34,667 nucleotides of DNA, taken from contig CAYLZW010000025.1 of NCBI GenBank assembly GCA_964388085.1, forward strand, positions 1-34,667, given 5' to 3'. The notes under the pieces were generated by a model. It searched no databases, had not been told where the DNA came from, and saw only the letters and a list, made by a program, of their open reading frames with translations. Source of the DNA: CAYLZW01 sp964388085 (GTDB lineage Bacteria > Myxococcota > UBA727 > CAYLZW01). Position numbers and translations under genes: made by a program. Numbering within the stretch: position 1 is the stretch's first letter; the number at the start of each line of letters is the position of its first letter. Below are positions 18,570 to 26,652 of this stretch, piece after piece.

Positions 18570-20024
18570 TCACGGCAGGCGGGTCTCGGCCTCGGCGGCG
18601 CAGGCCGCGAGCACCTCCTCGTAGCGCGCCGCGGAGCGCGCGAAGGAGACGTCGAGCTCACACAGGCGGCGCTGCACGTCCTCGAGGCCGCCGCTTTGTC
18701 CGAGCTGCTTCAGGCGGGAGACGGCGTCGAGCAGCGACGAGGCGTCGAGCGGCCGGAACAGCAGGCCGGTGCTGCGCTCCCAGCCGGTGCCGGGACCTTT
18801 GCGCTCGTCGACGATGGTGTCGATGAGGCCGCCGGTGGCGTGCGCCACGGGCACCGCGCCGTAGCGCTGCGCGATGAGCTGCACGAGACCGCAAGGCTCG
18901 AAGCGAGAGGGCACGAGCACACCGTCGACACCGGCGTAGATGCGGCGCGAGAGCGCGTCGTCGAAGGCGACCCGCAGGGCCACGCGCCCCGGGTAGCGAC
19001 GGGCGGCAGCCTCGAGCGAGGCGGCGATGCGGCGATCGCCGTCGCCGAGCAGCACGAGGCTCGCGCCCTGCTGCACGAGACCGTCGACGCTGGCCGCGAG
19101 CACGTCCCAGCCCTTCTGCTCGGAGAAGCGGCCGACGGCGCCGAGCAGGAGCCCGGGCGGCGGCCCCTCGAGGCGCATCTCGTCGAGGAGGGCGCTCCGG
19201 CAGCGGCGCTTGCCGCTCATGTCGCGCGCGGAGAAGCGCTCGGGCAGCGCGACGTCACGCGCCGGATCGTAGCGCTCGGTGTCGATGCCGTTCGCGATGC
19301 CGACGAGGCGGCGCTCCTTGAAGCGGTAGGCGCCCTCGAGGCCCTGGCCGGAGGGGTAGCCCTTGATCTCCTCGGCGTACGAGGGCGACACAGCGACGAT
19401 GCGGTCCGCCCACTGGATGCCCGCCTTCAGGAGGCAGAGATCGCCCCAGGCCTCGAGCGCGTCGGCGTGAAAGAGCTCCGCCGGCAGGCCGGTGTCGGCC
19501 ATCGCCTCCGGCGCCACGCGTCCCTGGTAGGCGTTGTTGTGCACGACGAGGGCGGTGCCGATGCCGCGGTTTTGTCCCCGGTCGAGCGAGACGCGCAGCG
19601 CCGCGAGCGAGAGCGCCGCGTGCCAGTCGTGGGCGACGAGGACGTCGGGCCGCTCGGACTCGGCGAGATAGGCAGAGGCGCGGGAGAAGGCGATGAAGCG
19701 CAGCGGATCGTCGGCGTAGTCGTACAGCGCCGGCCGATCGAAGAGCGCGGGCGCGTCGAAGAGCGTCACGCGCACGTTCGGCGCGATCTCCCCCGAGCGC
19801 CAGCGGCCGTCGACGGCGCCTCCCGAGAAGGGCACGCGCACATGTCCCGTGTCGGCGAGCTCGGGGCAGGCGCGCGAATAGCGCGCGCGCGCGTAGCCGG
19901 GGATGACGCACTCGACCTTGTGTCCGCGCGCGCCGAGCGCCCGCGCGAGGCCGAGCACCGCCTCCCCGAGGCCACCAGTCTGGGCGAGGGGAGCGAGCTC
20001 GCTGCTGGCAAAGAGAAGGCGCAT
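18570..20024 (-). CDS. glgA: Glycogen synthase (ADP-glucose type, GT5)
   Basis: The 484-residue protein transfers glucose from ADP-glucose to the growing alpha-1,4 glucan. The N-terminus MRLLFASSELAPLAQTGGLG matches the GT5 start with the (K/Q)TGGL nucleotide-sugar loop. The C-terminal half carries GRFSEQKGWD, VPSRFEPCGL and VAHATGGLIDTI, and the length is usual. Where most family members have TGGLADV this one has TGGLGEA. It lies 70 bases downstream of glgC on the same strand, so the two probably form a glgC-glgA operon. A 6-bp hairpin (20074-20094) sits in that gap right after the glgC stop and might reduce read-through. The ribosome site is weak. Confidence 0.95.
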   Translation of the reverse strand: MRLLFASSELAPLAQTGGLGEAVLGLARALGARGHKVECVIPGYARARYSRACPELADTGHVRVPFSGGAVDGRWRSGEIAPNVRVTLFDAPALFDRPALYDYADDPLRFIAFSRASAYLAESERPDVLVAHDWHAALSLAALRVSLDRGQNRGIGTALVVHNNAYQGRVAPEAMADTGLPAELFHADALEAWGDLCLLKAGIQWADRIVAVSPSYAEEIKGYPSGQGLEGAYRFKERRLVGIANGIDTERYDPARDVALPERFSARDMSGKRRCRSALLDEMRLEGPPPGLLLGAVGRFSEQKGWDVLAASVDGLVQQGASLVLLGDGDRRIAASLEAAARRYPGRVALRVAFDDALSRRIYAGVDGVLVPSRFEPCGLVQLIAQRYGAVPVAHATGGLIDTIVDERKGPGTGWERSTGLLFRPLDASSLLDAVSRLKQLGQSGGLEDVQRRLCELDVSFARSAARYEEVLAACAAEAETRLP

Positions 20025-20094
20025 GGGGGCGATCTACTTCGCTGCGTCGCGGGCACGGAGCGCGAAATCTGCGGCGCCGGGAGCGCGACGGCGC

Positions 20095-21363
20095 TCAGGG
20101 TCCCGGCCGCGGCGGGATGGCGTCGTACTCGTCGACCTGCCCGTAGTCGGCGCGCGTGACCACGACGATGCCGCCGTCGCTCACCGTGAAGCGGCGCCGG
20201 TCCGCCTCGGGGTCCACGCCGATGCGCTCGCCCTCGGGGATCTTCACGCCCTTGTCGACGATGCAGCGGCGCAGCTGCACGTGGCGGCCGACGTTTACGT
20301 AGGGGAACAACACGCACTCGGAGACGTCGGAGTAGCTGTTCACGCGGCAGTTCTCGAACACGACGCTCTTGTCGAGGTGACCGCCCGAGACGATGGTGCC
20401 GGCGCCGACGATGGAGTCGGTGGCGCTGCCGATGCGCTGATCGTTCGGCAGGTTGAAGACGAACTTCGCCGGTCCGCTCGCGACCGGCACGCCGCGGATG
20501 GGCCAGCGGCTGTTGTAGAGATCGAGGCGCGGCTGCACGCTGACGAGGTCCATGTTGGCCTCGAAGTAGCTGTCGAGCGTGCCCACGTCGCGCCAGTAGC
20601 CGCGCGCGTGCTCGCTCTCGCCGGGGCATAGCTGCGTCGAGAAGTCGTAGGCGAACACCTTCAGCCGCTCGTGCGCGGTGGCGAGGATGTCCTTGCCGAA
20701 GTCGTGGCCGGACTCGGTCTCGGCGTCGCGACGCAGCTCGTCGATGAGCACCTTGGCCTTGAAGATGTAGTTGCCCATGCTGACGAGCGTGCGCGTGTCG
20801 TCGCCCGGCATGCCCGGCGGGTCTTTGGGCTTCTCGAGGAACCCCGTCATGCGGCCGCTGTCGTCGACGGCGACGCAGCCGAAGGAGCTCGCCTCCGCGC
20901 GCGGCGCCGTGGTGGTGGCGATGGTGACGTCGGCGCCCGTCTCGCGATGGAACTGCAGCATCAGGCCGACGTCCATCTTGTAGACGTGATCGGCGCCGAA
21001 GATGACGACGTCCTCCGGCTGCACGTCGCGCAAGAGATCGAGGTTCTGCCAGATGGCGTCGGCGGTGCCGCGGAACCAGCTCTTGCCGAGGTTCATGGCC
21101 GCAGGCACGGGCTCGACGAACTGGTCGAGGTTCAAAGTGGCGAGCGACCAGGCGCGCGTCAGGTGCTTCACGAGCGAGGTGGCGCGGTACTGCGTCAGCA
21201 CCTTGATGCGCAGAAAGCCGCTGTTGACGAGGTTCGAGAGCGCGAAGTCCACCAGCCGGTAGCGTCCGCCGAAGTAGACCGCCGGCTTCGAGCGCTCGAC
21301 GGTGAGCGGGTACAGCCGCCTGCCCTCGCCACCCGCGAGCACCAGCGTCAGACAACGCCGCAT
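20095..21363 (-). CDS. glgC: Glucose-1-phosphate adenylyltransferase (ADP-glucose pyrophosphorylase)
   Basis: The 422-residue enzyme makes ADP-glucose from ATP and glucose-1-phosphate, the committed step of bacterial glycogen synthesis. The N-terminal nucleotidyltransferase motif is LAGGEGRRLYPLTVERSKPA, followed by YRLVDFALSNLVNSG and VIFGADHVYKMD. The C-terminal left-handed beta-helix is seen as repeated hexapeptides (IVGAGTIVSGG, SVVFENCRVN, CVLFPYVNVG). A ribosome site AAGGAG lies eight bases before ATG 21363. It is the first gene of the glgC-glgA unit and is divergent from the aldehyde dehydrogenase gene across a 122-base gap. Confidence 0.97.
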   Translation of the reverse strand: MRRCLTLVLAGGEGRRLYPLTVERSKPAVYFGGRYRLVDFALSNLVNSGFLRIKVLTQYRATSLVKHLTRAWSLATLNLDQFVEPVPAAMNLGKSWFRGTADAIWQNLDLLRDVQPEDVVIFGADHVYKMDVGLMLQFHRETGADVTIATTTAPRAEASSFGCVAVDDSGRMTGFLEKPKDPPGMPGDDTRTLVSMGNYIFKAKVLIDELRRDAETESGHDFGKDILATAHERLKVFAYDFSTQLCPGESEHARGYWRDVGTLDSYFEANMDLVSVQPRLDLYNSRWPIRGVPVASGPAKFVFNLPNDQRIGSATDSIVGAGTIVSGGHLDKSVVFENCRVNSYSDVSECVLFPYVNVGRHVQLRRCIVDKGVKIPEGERIGVDPEADRRRFTVSDGGIVVVTRADYGQVDEYDAIPPRPGP

Positions 21364-21392
21364 GTCGTCTCTCCTTCGTCGTAGGCAACGTG

Positions 21393-21411
21393 ACAGCCTT
21401 GTGCGGGCTGT
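21393..21411. promoter_or_regulatory. Inverted repeat in the glgC / aldehyde dehydrogenase divergent region
   Basis: ACAGCC and GGCTGT form perfect 6-bp arms around 7 bases (21393-21411), 30 bases upstream of glgC and 75 upstream of the dehydrogenase start. A second palindrome, GGGAGCTCCC, lies at 21460-21469, close to the dehydrogenase start. Either could be an operator for one or both transcripts. This is inference from symmetry and position. Confidence 0.35.
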
Positions 21412-21485
21412 AGTCGCGTTCTACCAGGGCGAGGTACGAAAGACCCGAAACTGGCCAACGGGAGCTCCCTGCCAACGAGGACCGC

Positions 21486-22946
21486 ATGCAAACGCTCGAC
21501 CTCTTCCTCGACGGTGCGTTCGTTGCAGGCTCGAAGCAGCAGCGCTTCGACGACGTGAACCCGGCGACCGGCGAGGTGGTCGCGGCGGTGGCCGAGGCCA
21601 GCCGCGACGACGTCGATAGAGCCGTGCAGGCCGCACGACGAGCCCTGCGCGGCGATTGGGGCCGCTCGTCTCCCGCGCAGCGCGCCGCGCTGCTCGAGCG
21701 CGTGGCGAGGCGCATCGACGAGCGCGCCGAGGACTTCCTGGCCGCCGAGATCAAAGACACCGGCAAGCCCCGCTCGCTCGCCGAGAGCGTCGACATCCCG
21801 CGCGGCGCCGCGAACTTCCGCATCTTCGCCGAGCTGCTGCGCGCGCACGCCAACGAGTCCTTCGAGCAGTCCACCGACGACGGCAAGGGCGCCCTCCACT
21901 ATGTGCTGCGCCGCCCGCTCGGCGTGGTCGGCGTCATCTGTCCGTGGAACCTGCCGCTCCTGCTCATGACCTGGAAGGTCGCGCCCGCCCTCGCCGCCGG
22001 CAACACCGTCGTCGTGAAACCCTCCGAGGAGACGCCCTGGACGGCGACCTTGCTCGGCGAGGTCATGAACGAGGTGGGCGTGCCCGCCGGCGTCTACAAC
22101 GTCGTGCACGGCTTCGGGCCGTCCTCCGCGGGAGAGCACCTCGTCACGCACCCGGACGTCGCCGCCATCACCTTCACGGGCGAGAGCCGCACCGGACAGA
22201 CCATCATGAAGGCGGCCGCGCCATGGGTGAAGCCGCTCTCGTTCGAGCTCGGCGGCAAGAACCCGGCGCTCCTGTTCGCTGACTGTGACGTCGAGGCTGC
22301 CGTGCAGGGCACCTTGCGCTCGGTGTTCATGAACACGGGGCAGGTCTGCCTCTGCTCCGAGCGCGTCTACGTCGAGCGGAAGATCTACGACGAGGTCGTC
22401 GACCGTCTCGCGCGCGGCGCCCGCGAGCTCGTGGTCGGCGATCCGTGGCAGGAGCGCACGACGACCGGGCCGCTCATCTCCGCGCAGCATCGCGAGAAGG
22501 TGCTCGGCTACTACGAGCGCGCGCGAGAAGAGGGCGCCCACGTCGTCACCGGCGGCGGCGTACCGAGCCTGTCGGGCGAGAGCGCGAAGGGCTACTTCGT
22601 CGAGCCGACCATCTGGACCGGGCTCAAAGAGGACGCGCGCTGCGTGAAGGAGGAGATCTTCGGGCCCGTCTGTCACGTGACGCCCTTCGACGACGAGGAG
22701 GAGGCGCTGCGCATGGCGAACGACACCGAGTACGGCCTGTGCGCGGCCGTGTGGACCGAGAGCCTGCGGCGCGCCCACCGCGTCAGCGCCGCGCTCGAGG
22801 TCGGCCTCGTGTGGGTGAACACCTGGTACCTGCGCGACCTGCGCACGCCCTTCGGCGGCGTGAAGATGAGCGGCGTCGGGCGCGAGGGCGGCCGCTGGTC
22901 GCTCGACTTCTACAGCGAGACCAAGAACATCACCGTGAAGCTATAA
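21486..22946 (+). CDS. Aldehyde dehydrogenase, probably 2-aminomuconate 6-semialdehyde dehydrogenase
   Basis: The 486-residue NAD-dependent dehydrogenase has the standard catalytic residues Cys288 (NTGQVC) and Glu254 (FELGGK). It also has the cofactor motifs CPWNLPLL and VVKPSEETPW, and FGGVKMSGVGREGG near the C-terminus. Family membership alone leaves several substrates open. The two genes behind it, a RidA-type deaminase and a 4-oxalocrotonate decarboxylase/hydratase, define the 2-aminomuconate route used in tryptophan/kynurenine or 2-aminophenol breakdown, so I assign 2-aminomuconate semialdehyde. Hydroxymuconate semialdehyde is the alternative. A ribosome site GAGG precedes ATG 21486, and the next gene starts 12 bases after the stop. 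Confidence 0.88.
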   Translation: MQTLDLFLDGAFVAGSKQQRFDDVNPATGEVVAAVAEASRDDVDRAVQAARRALRGDWGRSSPAQRAALLERVARRIDERAEDFLAAEIKDTGKPRSLAESVDIPRGAANFRIFAELLRAHANESFEQSTDDGKGALHYVLRRPLGVVGVICPWNLPLLLMTWKVAPALAAGNTVVVKPSEETPWTATLLGEVMNEVGVPAGVYNVVHGFGPSSAGEHLVTHPDVAAITFTGESRTGQTIMKAAAPWVKPLSFELGGKNPALLFADCDVEAAVQGTLRSVFMNTGQVCLCSERVYVERKIYDEVVDRLARGARELVVGDPWQERTTTGPLISAQHREKVLGYYERAREEGAHVVTGGGVPSLSGESAKGYFVEPTIWTGLKEDARCVKEEIFGPVCHVTPFDDEEEALRMANDTEYGLCAAVWTESLRRAHRVSAALEVGLVWVNTWYLRDLRTPFGGVKMSGVGREGGRWSLDFYSETKNITVKL

Positions 22947-22958
22947 CGCGGAGCTCCC

Positions 22959-23372
22959 ATGCCCACGACGCCCGTCATCCTCGACGACAGAGCGCAGGCG
23001 CTCGCCCACTACCCGCACGCGCGCCGCGTGGGTGATCTGCTGTTCGTGTCCGGCGTGTCCTCGCGGCGCTTCGACAACACGCACGTCGGCGCGACCGTGC
23101 ACGACGACGGCAGCGTCACCAAGGACGTGCGCCTGCAGACCGAGGCGGTGATCGAGAACATCCGCGCCATCCTAGAGGCCGCGGGCGGCGACCTCGACAA
23201 CCTCGTCGACATCACCACCTTCCTCGTCGATATGCAGGACTTCGCCGGCTACAACGAGGTCTATAACCGCTACTTCGAGCGGCACAGCGGACCGACGCGC
23301 ACGACCGTGGCGGTCAAAGAGCTGCCGCACCCAAACCTCCTCATCGAGATGAAAGCGATCGCCGCCTTATGA
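22959..23372 (+). CDS. RidA-family 2-aminomuconate deaminase
   Basis: The 137-residue protein is a complete RidA/YjgF-type trimer subunit, with LLFVSGVSS, ENIRAILEAAGGDLDNLVD and PTRTTVAVKELPHPNLLIEMKAIA near the end. Generic RidA deaminates reactive enamines. A distinct branch (AmnD/NbaF) hydrolyses 2-aminomuconate to 4-oxalocrotonate, and its length and position between a semialdehyde dehydrogenase and a decarboxylase fit this branch. GGAG lies five bases before ATG 22959. Its stop overlaps the next start as ATGA, so the three genes are coupled. Confidence 0.85.
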   Translation: MPTTPVILDDRAQALAHYPHARRVGDLLFVSGVSSRRFDNTHVGATVHDDGSVTKDVRLQTEAVIENIRAILEAAGGDLDNLVDITTFLVDMQDFAGYNEVYNRYFERHSGPTRTTVAVKELPHPNLLIEMKAIAAL

Positions 23373-24172
23373 GCCTCTCCGCCAGCGAGCTCGACGCCCT
23401 CGCCACGCAGCTCAGCCGCGCCTACGAGACGCGCACCCCCTGCCCGCCGCTCAGCGAGCTCGTGCCCGAGCTCGACGTGGACGACGCCTATCGCATCCAG
23501 GCCGTGAACCTCGAGCAGCGCCTCGAGCGCGGGTTGCTCGGCGAGCCGACGCGCCAGGTGGGTCACAAGATCGGCATCACCTCGAAGGCCGTGCAGGACT
23601 GGCTCAAGGTCACGCAGCCCGACTTCGGCGGCCTGCTCTCGGACATGGTCGTCGCCGACGGCGGCGTGTGTGACACCTCGCTGCTCTTGCAGCCGCGCAT
23701 CGAGGGAGAGATCGCCTTCGTGCTGGCGGACGACCTCGAGGGCCCGGGGCTCACGGCGGCCGACGTGCTGCGCGCCACCGACTTCCTGTTGCCCGCGCTC
23801 GAGATCATCGACTCGCGCATCGCCGACTGGAAGATCACCTACCCCGACACCATCGCCGACAACGCCTCGAGCGGCCTGTTCGTGCTCGGCTCCGTGCCGC
23901 TCAGCCCGCGCGGCGTCGACCTCGAGCTCTGCGGCATGGCGCTGTGCAAAAATGGCGTCGTGTCGTCGACAGGCGTCGGCGCCGCTTGCCTCGATCACCC
24001 CGTGAACGCGGTGGTGTGGCTGGCGAACAAGCTGGCGGAGCTCGGCGAAGGGCTGCGCGCGGGCAGCGTCGTGCTGTCGGGGGCGCTCGGTCCGGTGCTG
24101 CCGGTCGCGAAGGGCGACGTCTTCGATCTCGACATCGCGCGCCTCGGGCGCTGCTCCGTGCGCTTCGGCTGA
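23369..24172 (+). CDS. 4-oxalocrotonate decarboxylase / 2-oxopent-4-enoate hydratase family
   Basis: The 267-residue enzyme belongs to the fumarylacetoacetase-like fold group that includes the metal-dependent decarboxylase and hydratase of meta-cleavage pathways. Signatures are GHKIGITSKAVQ, GGLLSDMVV, PRIEGEIAFVL, the metal-site run EIIDSRIADWKI, DNASSGLFVLG and HPVNAVVWLANKL. The two activities cannot be told apart by these motifs. Following directly after the deaminase, decarboxylation of 4-oxalocrotonate is the more likely step. The start overlaps the deaminase stop (ATGA). The later steps (hydratase partner, aldolase, acetaldehyde dehydrogenase) are not in the window. Confidence 0.85.
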   Translation: MSLSASELDALATQLSRAYETRTPCPPLSELVPELDVDDAYRIQAVNLEQRLERGLLGEPTRQVGHKIGITSKAVQDWLKVTQPDFGGLLSDMVVADGGVCDTSLLLQPRIEGEIAFVLADDLEGPGLTAADVLRATDFLLPALEIIDSRIADWKITYPDTIADNASSGLFVLGSVPLSPRGVDLELCGMALCKNGVVSSTGVGAACLDHPVNAVVWLANKLAELGEGLRAGSVVLSGALGPVLPVAKGDVFDLDIARLGRCSVRFG

Positions 24173-24188
24173 CGCCCGGCGCGAGCGC

Positions 24189-24635
24189 TCACAGCCGCTT
24201 CTTCATCATGCGGTGCGGGATGCCGGCGTCGTCGAAGACCTCGCCATGGGCTTCGTACCCGAGCCGCTGGTAGAACGGCAGCGCGCTCAGCTGTGCGCCG
24301 AGGATCAGCTCGCGAGCGCCGCGCGCGCGCGCCTCGTCCTCGAGGGCGAGCATGAGGGCGCGGCCGACGCCTTGGCCGCGCGCGCTCTTCCGCACGGCCA
24401 CGCGTTGTGCCTTCGCCCGCCCGTCGGGGATCGGGAGCAAGCGGGCGGTGCCGAGGGCCTCGTCGAGCGGAGCGCCCGCGCCCGGGAGCGCCAGGAGGTG
24501 GACACAGGCGGGATCGAGCTCGTCGATCTCCTCGTGCTCGGGCACTCCTTGCTCGTCGATGAAGACCTCGCGGCGCAGGCGCAGGCAGGCCTCGAGCTCG
24601 GCCGGCGTCGTCGTGATGAAAACAGAGCAGGTCAG
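24189..24635 (-). CDS. GNAT N-acetyltransferase, YjcF-like, probable CTG start
   Basis: The 148-residue product matches the YjcF type of GNAT: LRREVFIDEQGVPEHEEIDEL, the acetyl-CoA loop VRKSARGQGVGRAL, then ALPFYQRLGYEAHG and DAGIPHRMMKKRL. No ATG, GTG or TTG lies in frame near the expected N-terminus. CTG at 24635 gives a normal length and follows GGGAG with a 7-base spacer, so I take it as the start. Otherwise translation would begin far upstream inside the divergent gene. It is divergent from the Ig-repeat gene across only 43 bases. The substrate is unknown; it converges with the decarboxylase gene. Confidence 0.8.
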   Translation of the reverse strand: MTCSVFITTTPAELEACLRLRREVFIDEQGVPEHEEIDELDPACVHLLALPGAGAPLDEALGTARLLPIPDGRAKAQRVAVRKSARGQGVGRALMLALEDEARARGARELILGAQLSALPFYQRLGYEAHGEVFDDAGIPHRMMKKRL

Positions 24636-24678
24636 AAGCTCACTCCCGCGGGAAGGGGCGGTAGGATACTCCGCGGTG

Positions 24679-26643
24679 ATGTTGCCCGTGTCGCTCCTGC
24701 TCCTCGGCGCTCTCGCGAGCCCGGCTCCCGACGTGGCGCGGGAGCCGCGGCGCATCGACGTGAAGGCGTTCGAGTGGACGGTGGCCCAAGGCGACCTCGT
24801 GCTCGGCGAGACCCGCGAGGTGCGGATCTCGTTGACCGCGACGCTGCCGGACGGCGCGCCCTTCGACGTGGCGCCGCCGATCCTGCGCGCGTCGACGGGC
24901 AAGCTCTCAGCCCCCGAGCGGGTGGCGCCCGGGAAGTGGTCGCTGACCTTCACGCCCCCGAAGGAGCGCTTTCCGCACGTCGCCATCCTGAGCGCGCAGG
25001 TCGACCAGGCGGAGAAGTCGACGGTGGGCTTCTTCCCCTTGCCGCTGTGGGGCAAAGGCCGCCTCGAGGTGAAGACCAAGCCGGACAGCGAGGTGGTCGT
25101 CTACATCGGCAACCGCGCCTTCGGCCCCGTGAGCGCCGACAAGAACGGCAGCGCCTACGTCGACATCCTCGCGCCGCCCGGCCCCGAGCGCGCGGTGGCG
25201 CGCAGCGTCGATCCGGTCGGCAACGAGTCCCAGAAGACGGTGGACCTCGGTGTGCCGCCGTTCAACCGCCTCGCGCTCGTGAAGATCGACGAGGTGGCGG
25301 CCGCCGACGGCACGGGCGAGGCGCAGCTGCTCGCCTTCGCCGTCGACAAGAAGGGCGCCCCCTTGTTCGACGCGCCGCTCGAGGTGAGCGCGAGCGTCGG
25401 CGGCTTCGCGGGCGACCCGCTCGGCATCGCGCCCGGCGTCTATCGCCTCCGCTTCCGCCCGGGTCAGACGGCGACCGGGCAGGCTCGGGTCGACGCCGTG
25501 CTCGAGGGCTCGGCGGCGTCCAAGGCGAGCGCCGCGGTGCGCTTGCTCTCGGGGCCGGCCGTGAGCGTCGAGCTCGTCCCCTCGGCGACGACGGTGAAGG
25601 CGGACGGGGACACGAACGTCGTCGTCACCACGCGCTTGTTCGATCAGGCCGGTAACCCCGTGCCGCGCGAGGCCGGCCGCGTCGACGTCAGCGCCGGCCG
25701 CATCGCCAAGCTCACGCCCGCGGCCGACGACGCCCTGCTCGTGCAGTGGGTGTTGCCGACGCGCATCGGCGCACAGCCGCCGCGCCTGACCGCGCGCAGC
25801 ACGACGGGGGAGGTGCTCGGTAGCGTCGAGGTGGCGGTCGAGCCCGGCGCGGTGGCGCGCCTCGGCTTCGAGAAGGTGCAGCCCGTGCTCGCCGACGGGC
25901 AGTCCTCGACGCTGGTGGTCGCGCGCGTGACGGACGCGGCCGGCAACCCGCTCGTGCCCACGAACCTGACGCTCTCGACGACGGCGGGGCAGATCATAGG
26001 CCCCTCCCCCGACGGAGACCGCCTGGTGGCGCAGCTCATCCCCGAGGTCTCGGACCAGGGGGGCATCGCCACCATCACGGGCAGCGTCGGAGCGGTCAGC
26101 GCCGAGACCAGCGTGCGCGTGCTGCCGCGCCCGCGCGCGCGCCTGCTCGTCGGTGCCGGCCTCGGCTCGAGCTGGAACTACGGCTCGCTCGTCTCCTTCG
26201 GCCCGGACCTCTCATTCCTCGTGCGCCTGCCCGGCCTCGGCGGCAGCGGGCACGCGGGCTTCAGCCTCGGCTACCTCGTGTCGCTGCCGAGCGAGACCAC
26301 CGCTCCGAGCGGCAAGGTGCTGACGCGCCAGCACAGCGCCGTCCCGCTCCACCTCGAGGCCGGCTGGCGACCGCTGCTCACGACGAGCCTCTCCGCCCAC
26401 CTCGGCGGCGCGCTCGGCGTCGTCGTCAGCGACCTCTCGCTCGCGGACGCGCGCTCCACCACGCCCCAGCGCACGGTGACGCCGGCGCTCAGCGCACAGG
26501 CGGTCGCGGGCATCGCCTACCGCATCGGGCCGGGCCTCCTCGAGGCGGACCTGCGCGCCGGCTGGGCCCAGCCCTTCAGCGACGTGGCGGCAGGCCCGCC
26601 CGTGGGCGTCGGCGTCGTGTTGGCGTATCGCTTCGGCATCTGA
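24679..26643 (+). CDS. Exported Ig-repeat (invasin Big_1-like) protein with C-terminal beta-barrel-like domain
   Basis: The 654-residue protein has a short signal peptide (LPVSLLLLGALASPAP) and then a chain of Ig-like beta domains. The clearest are at about residues 291-390 (VELVPSATTVKADGDTNVVV ... FDQAGNPVPREAG) and 392-485 (VLADGQSSTLVVARVTDAAGNPLVPT), both with the Big_1-type D-x-AGNP-V motif. Earlier, less certain domains lie at about 25-290. From about residue 486 a Gly-rich amphipathic region (LLVGAGLGSSWNYGSL ... GVGVVLAYRFGI) with alternating strands ends in an outer-membrane-like C-terminus, so it may be a small barrel. The order, passenger first and barrel last, is unlike classic inverse autotransporters. 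ATG 24679 is chosen for the signal peptide. Confidence 0.72.
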   Translation: MLPVSLLLLGALASPAPDVAREPRRIDVKAFEWTVAQGDLVLGETREVRISLTATLPDGAPFDVAPPILRASTGKLSAPERVAPGKWSLTFTPPKERFPHVAILSAQVDQAEKSTVGFFPLPLWGKGRLEVKTKPDSEVVVYIGNRAFGPVSADKNGSAYVDILAPPGPERAVARSVDPVGNESQKTVDLGVPPFNRLALVKIDEVAAADGTGEAQLLAFAVDKKGAPLFDAPLEVSASVGGFAGDPLGIAPGVYRLRFRPGQTATGQARVDAVLEGSAASKASAAVRLLSGPAVSVELVPSATTVKADGDTNVVVTTRLFDQAGNPVPREAGRVDVSAGRIAKLTPAADDALLVQWVLPTRIGAQPPRLTARSTTGEVLGSVEVAVEPGAVARLGFEKVQPVLADGQSSTLVVARVTDAAGNPLVPTNLTLSTTAGQIIGPSPDGDRLVAQLIPEVSDQGGIATITGSVGAVSAETSVRVLPRPRARLLVGAGLGSSWNYGSLVSFGPDLSFLVRLPGLGGSGHAGFSLGYLVSLPSETTAPSGKVLTRQHSAVPLHLEAGWRPLLTTSLSAHLGGALGVVVSDLSLADARSTTPQRTVTPALSAQAVAGIAYRIGPGLLEADLRAGWAQPFSDVAAGPPVGVGVVLAYRFGI

Positions 26644-26652
26644 TGCGTCCCA

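Noticed and set aside
20074..20094. Intrinsic terminator between glgC and glgA
   Set aside because: The 6-bp stem lacks a T-run and glgA follows closely on the same strand, so I describe it only as a possible intercistronic hairpin.
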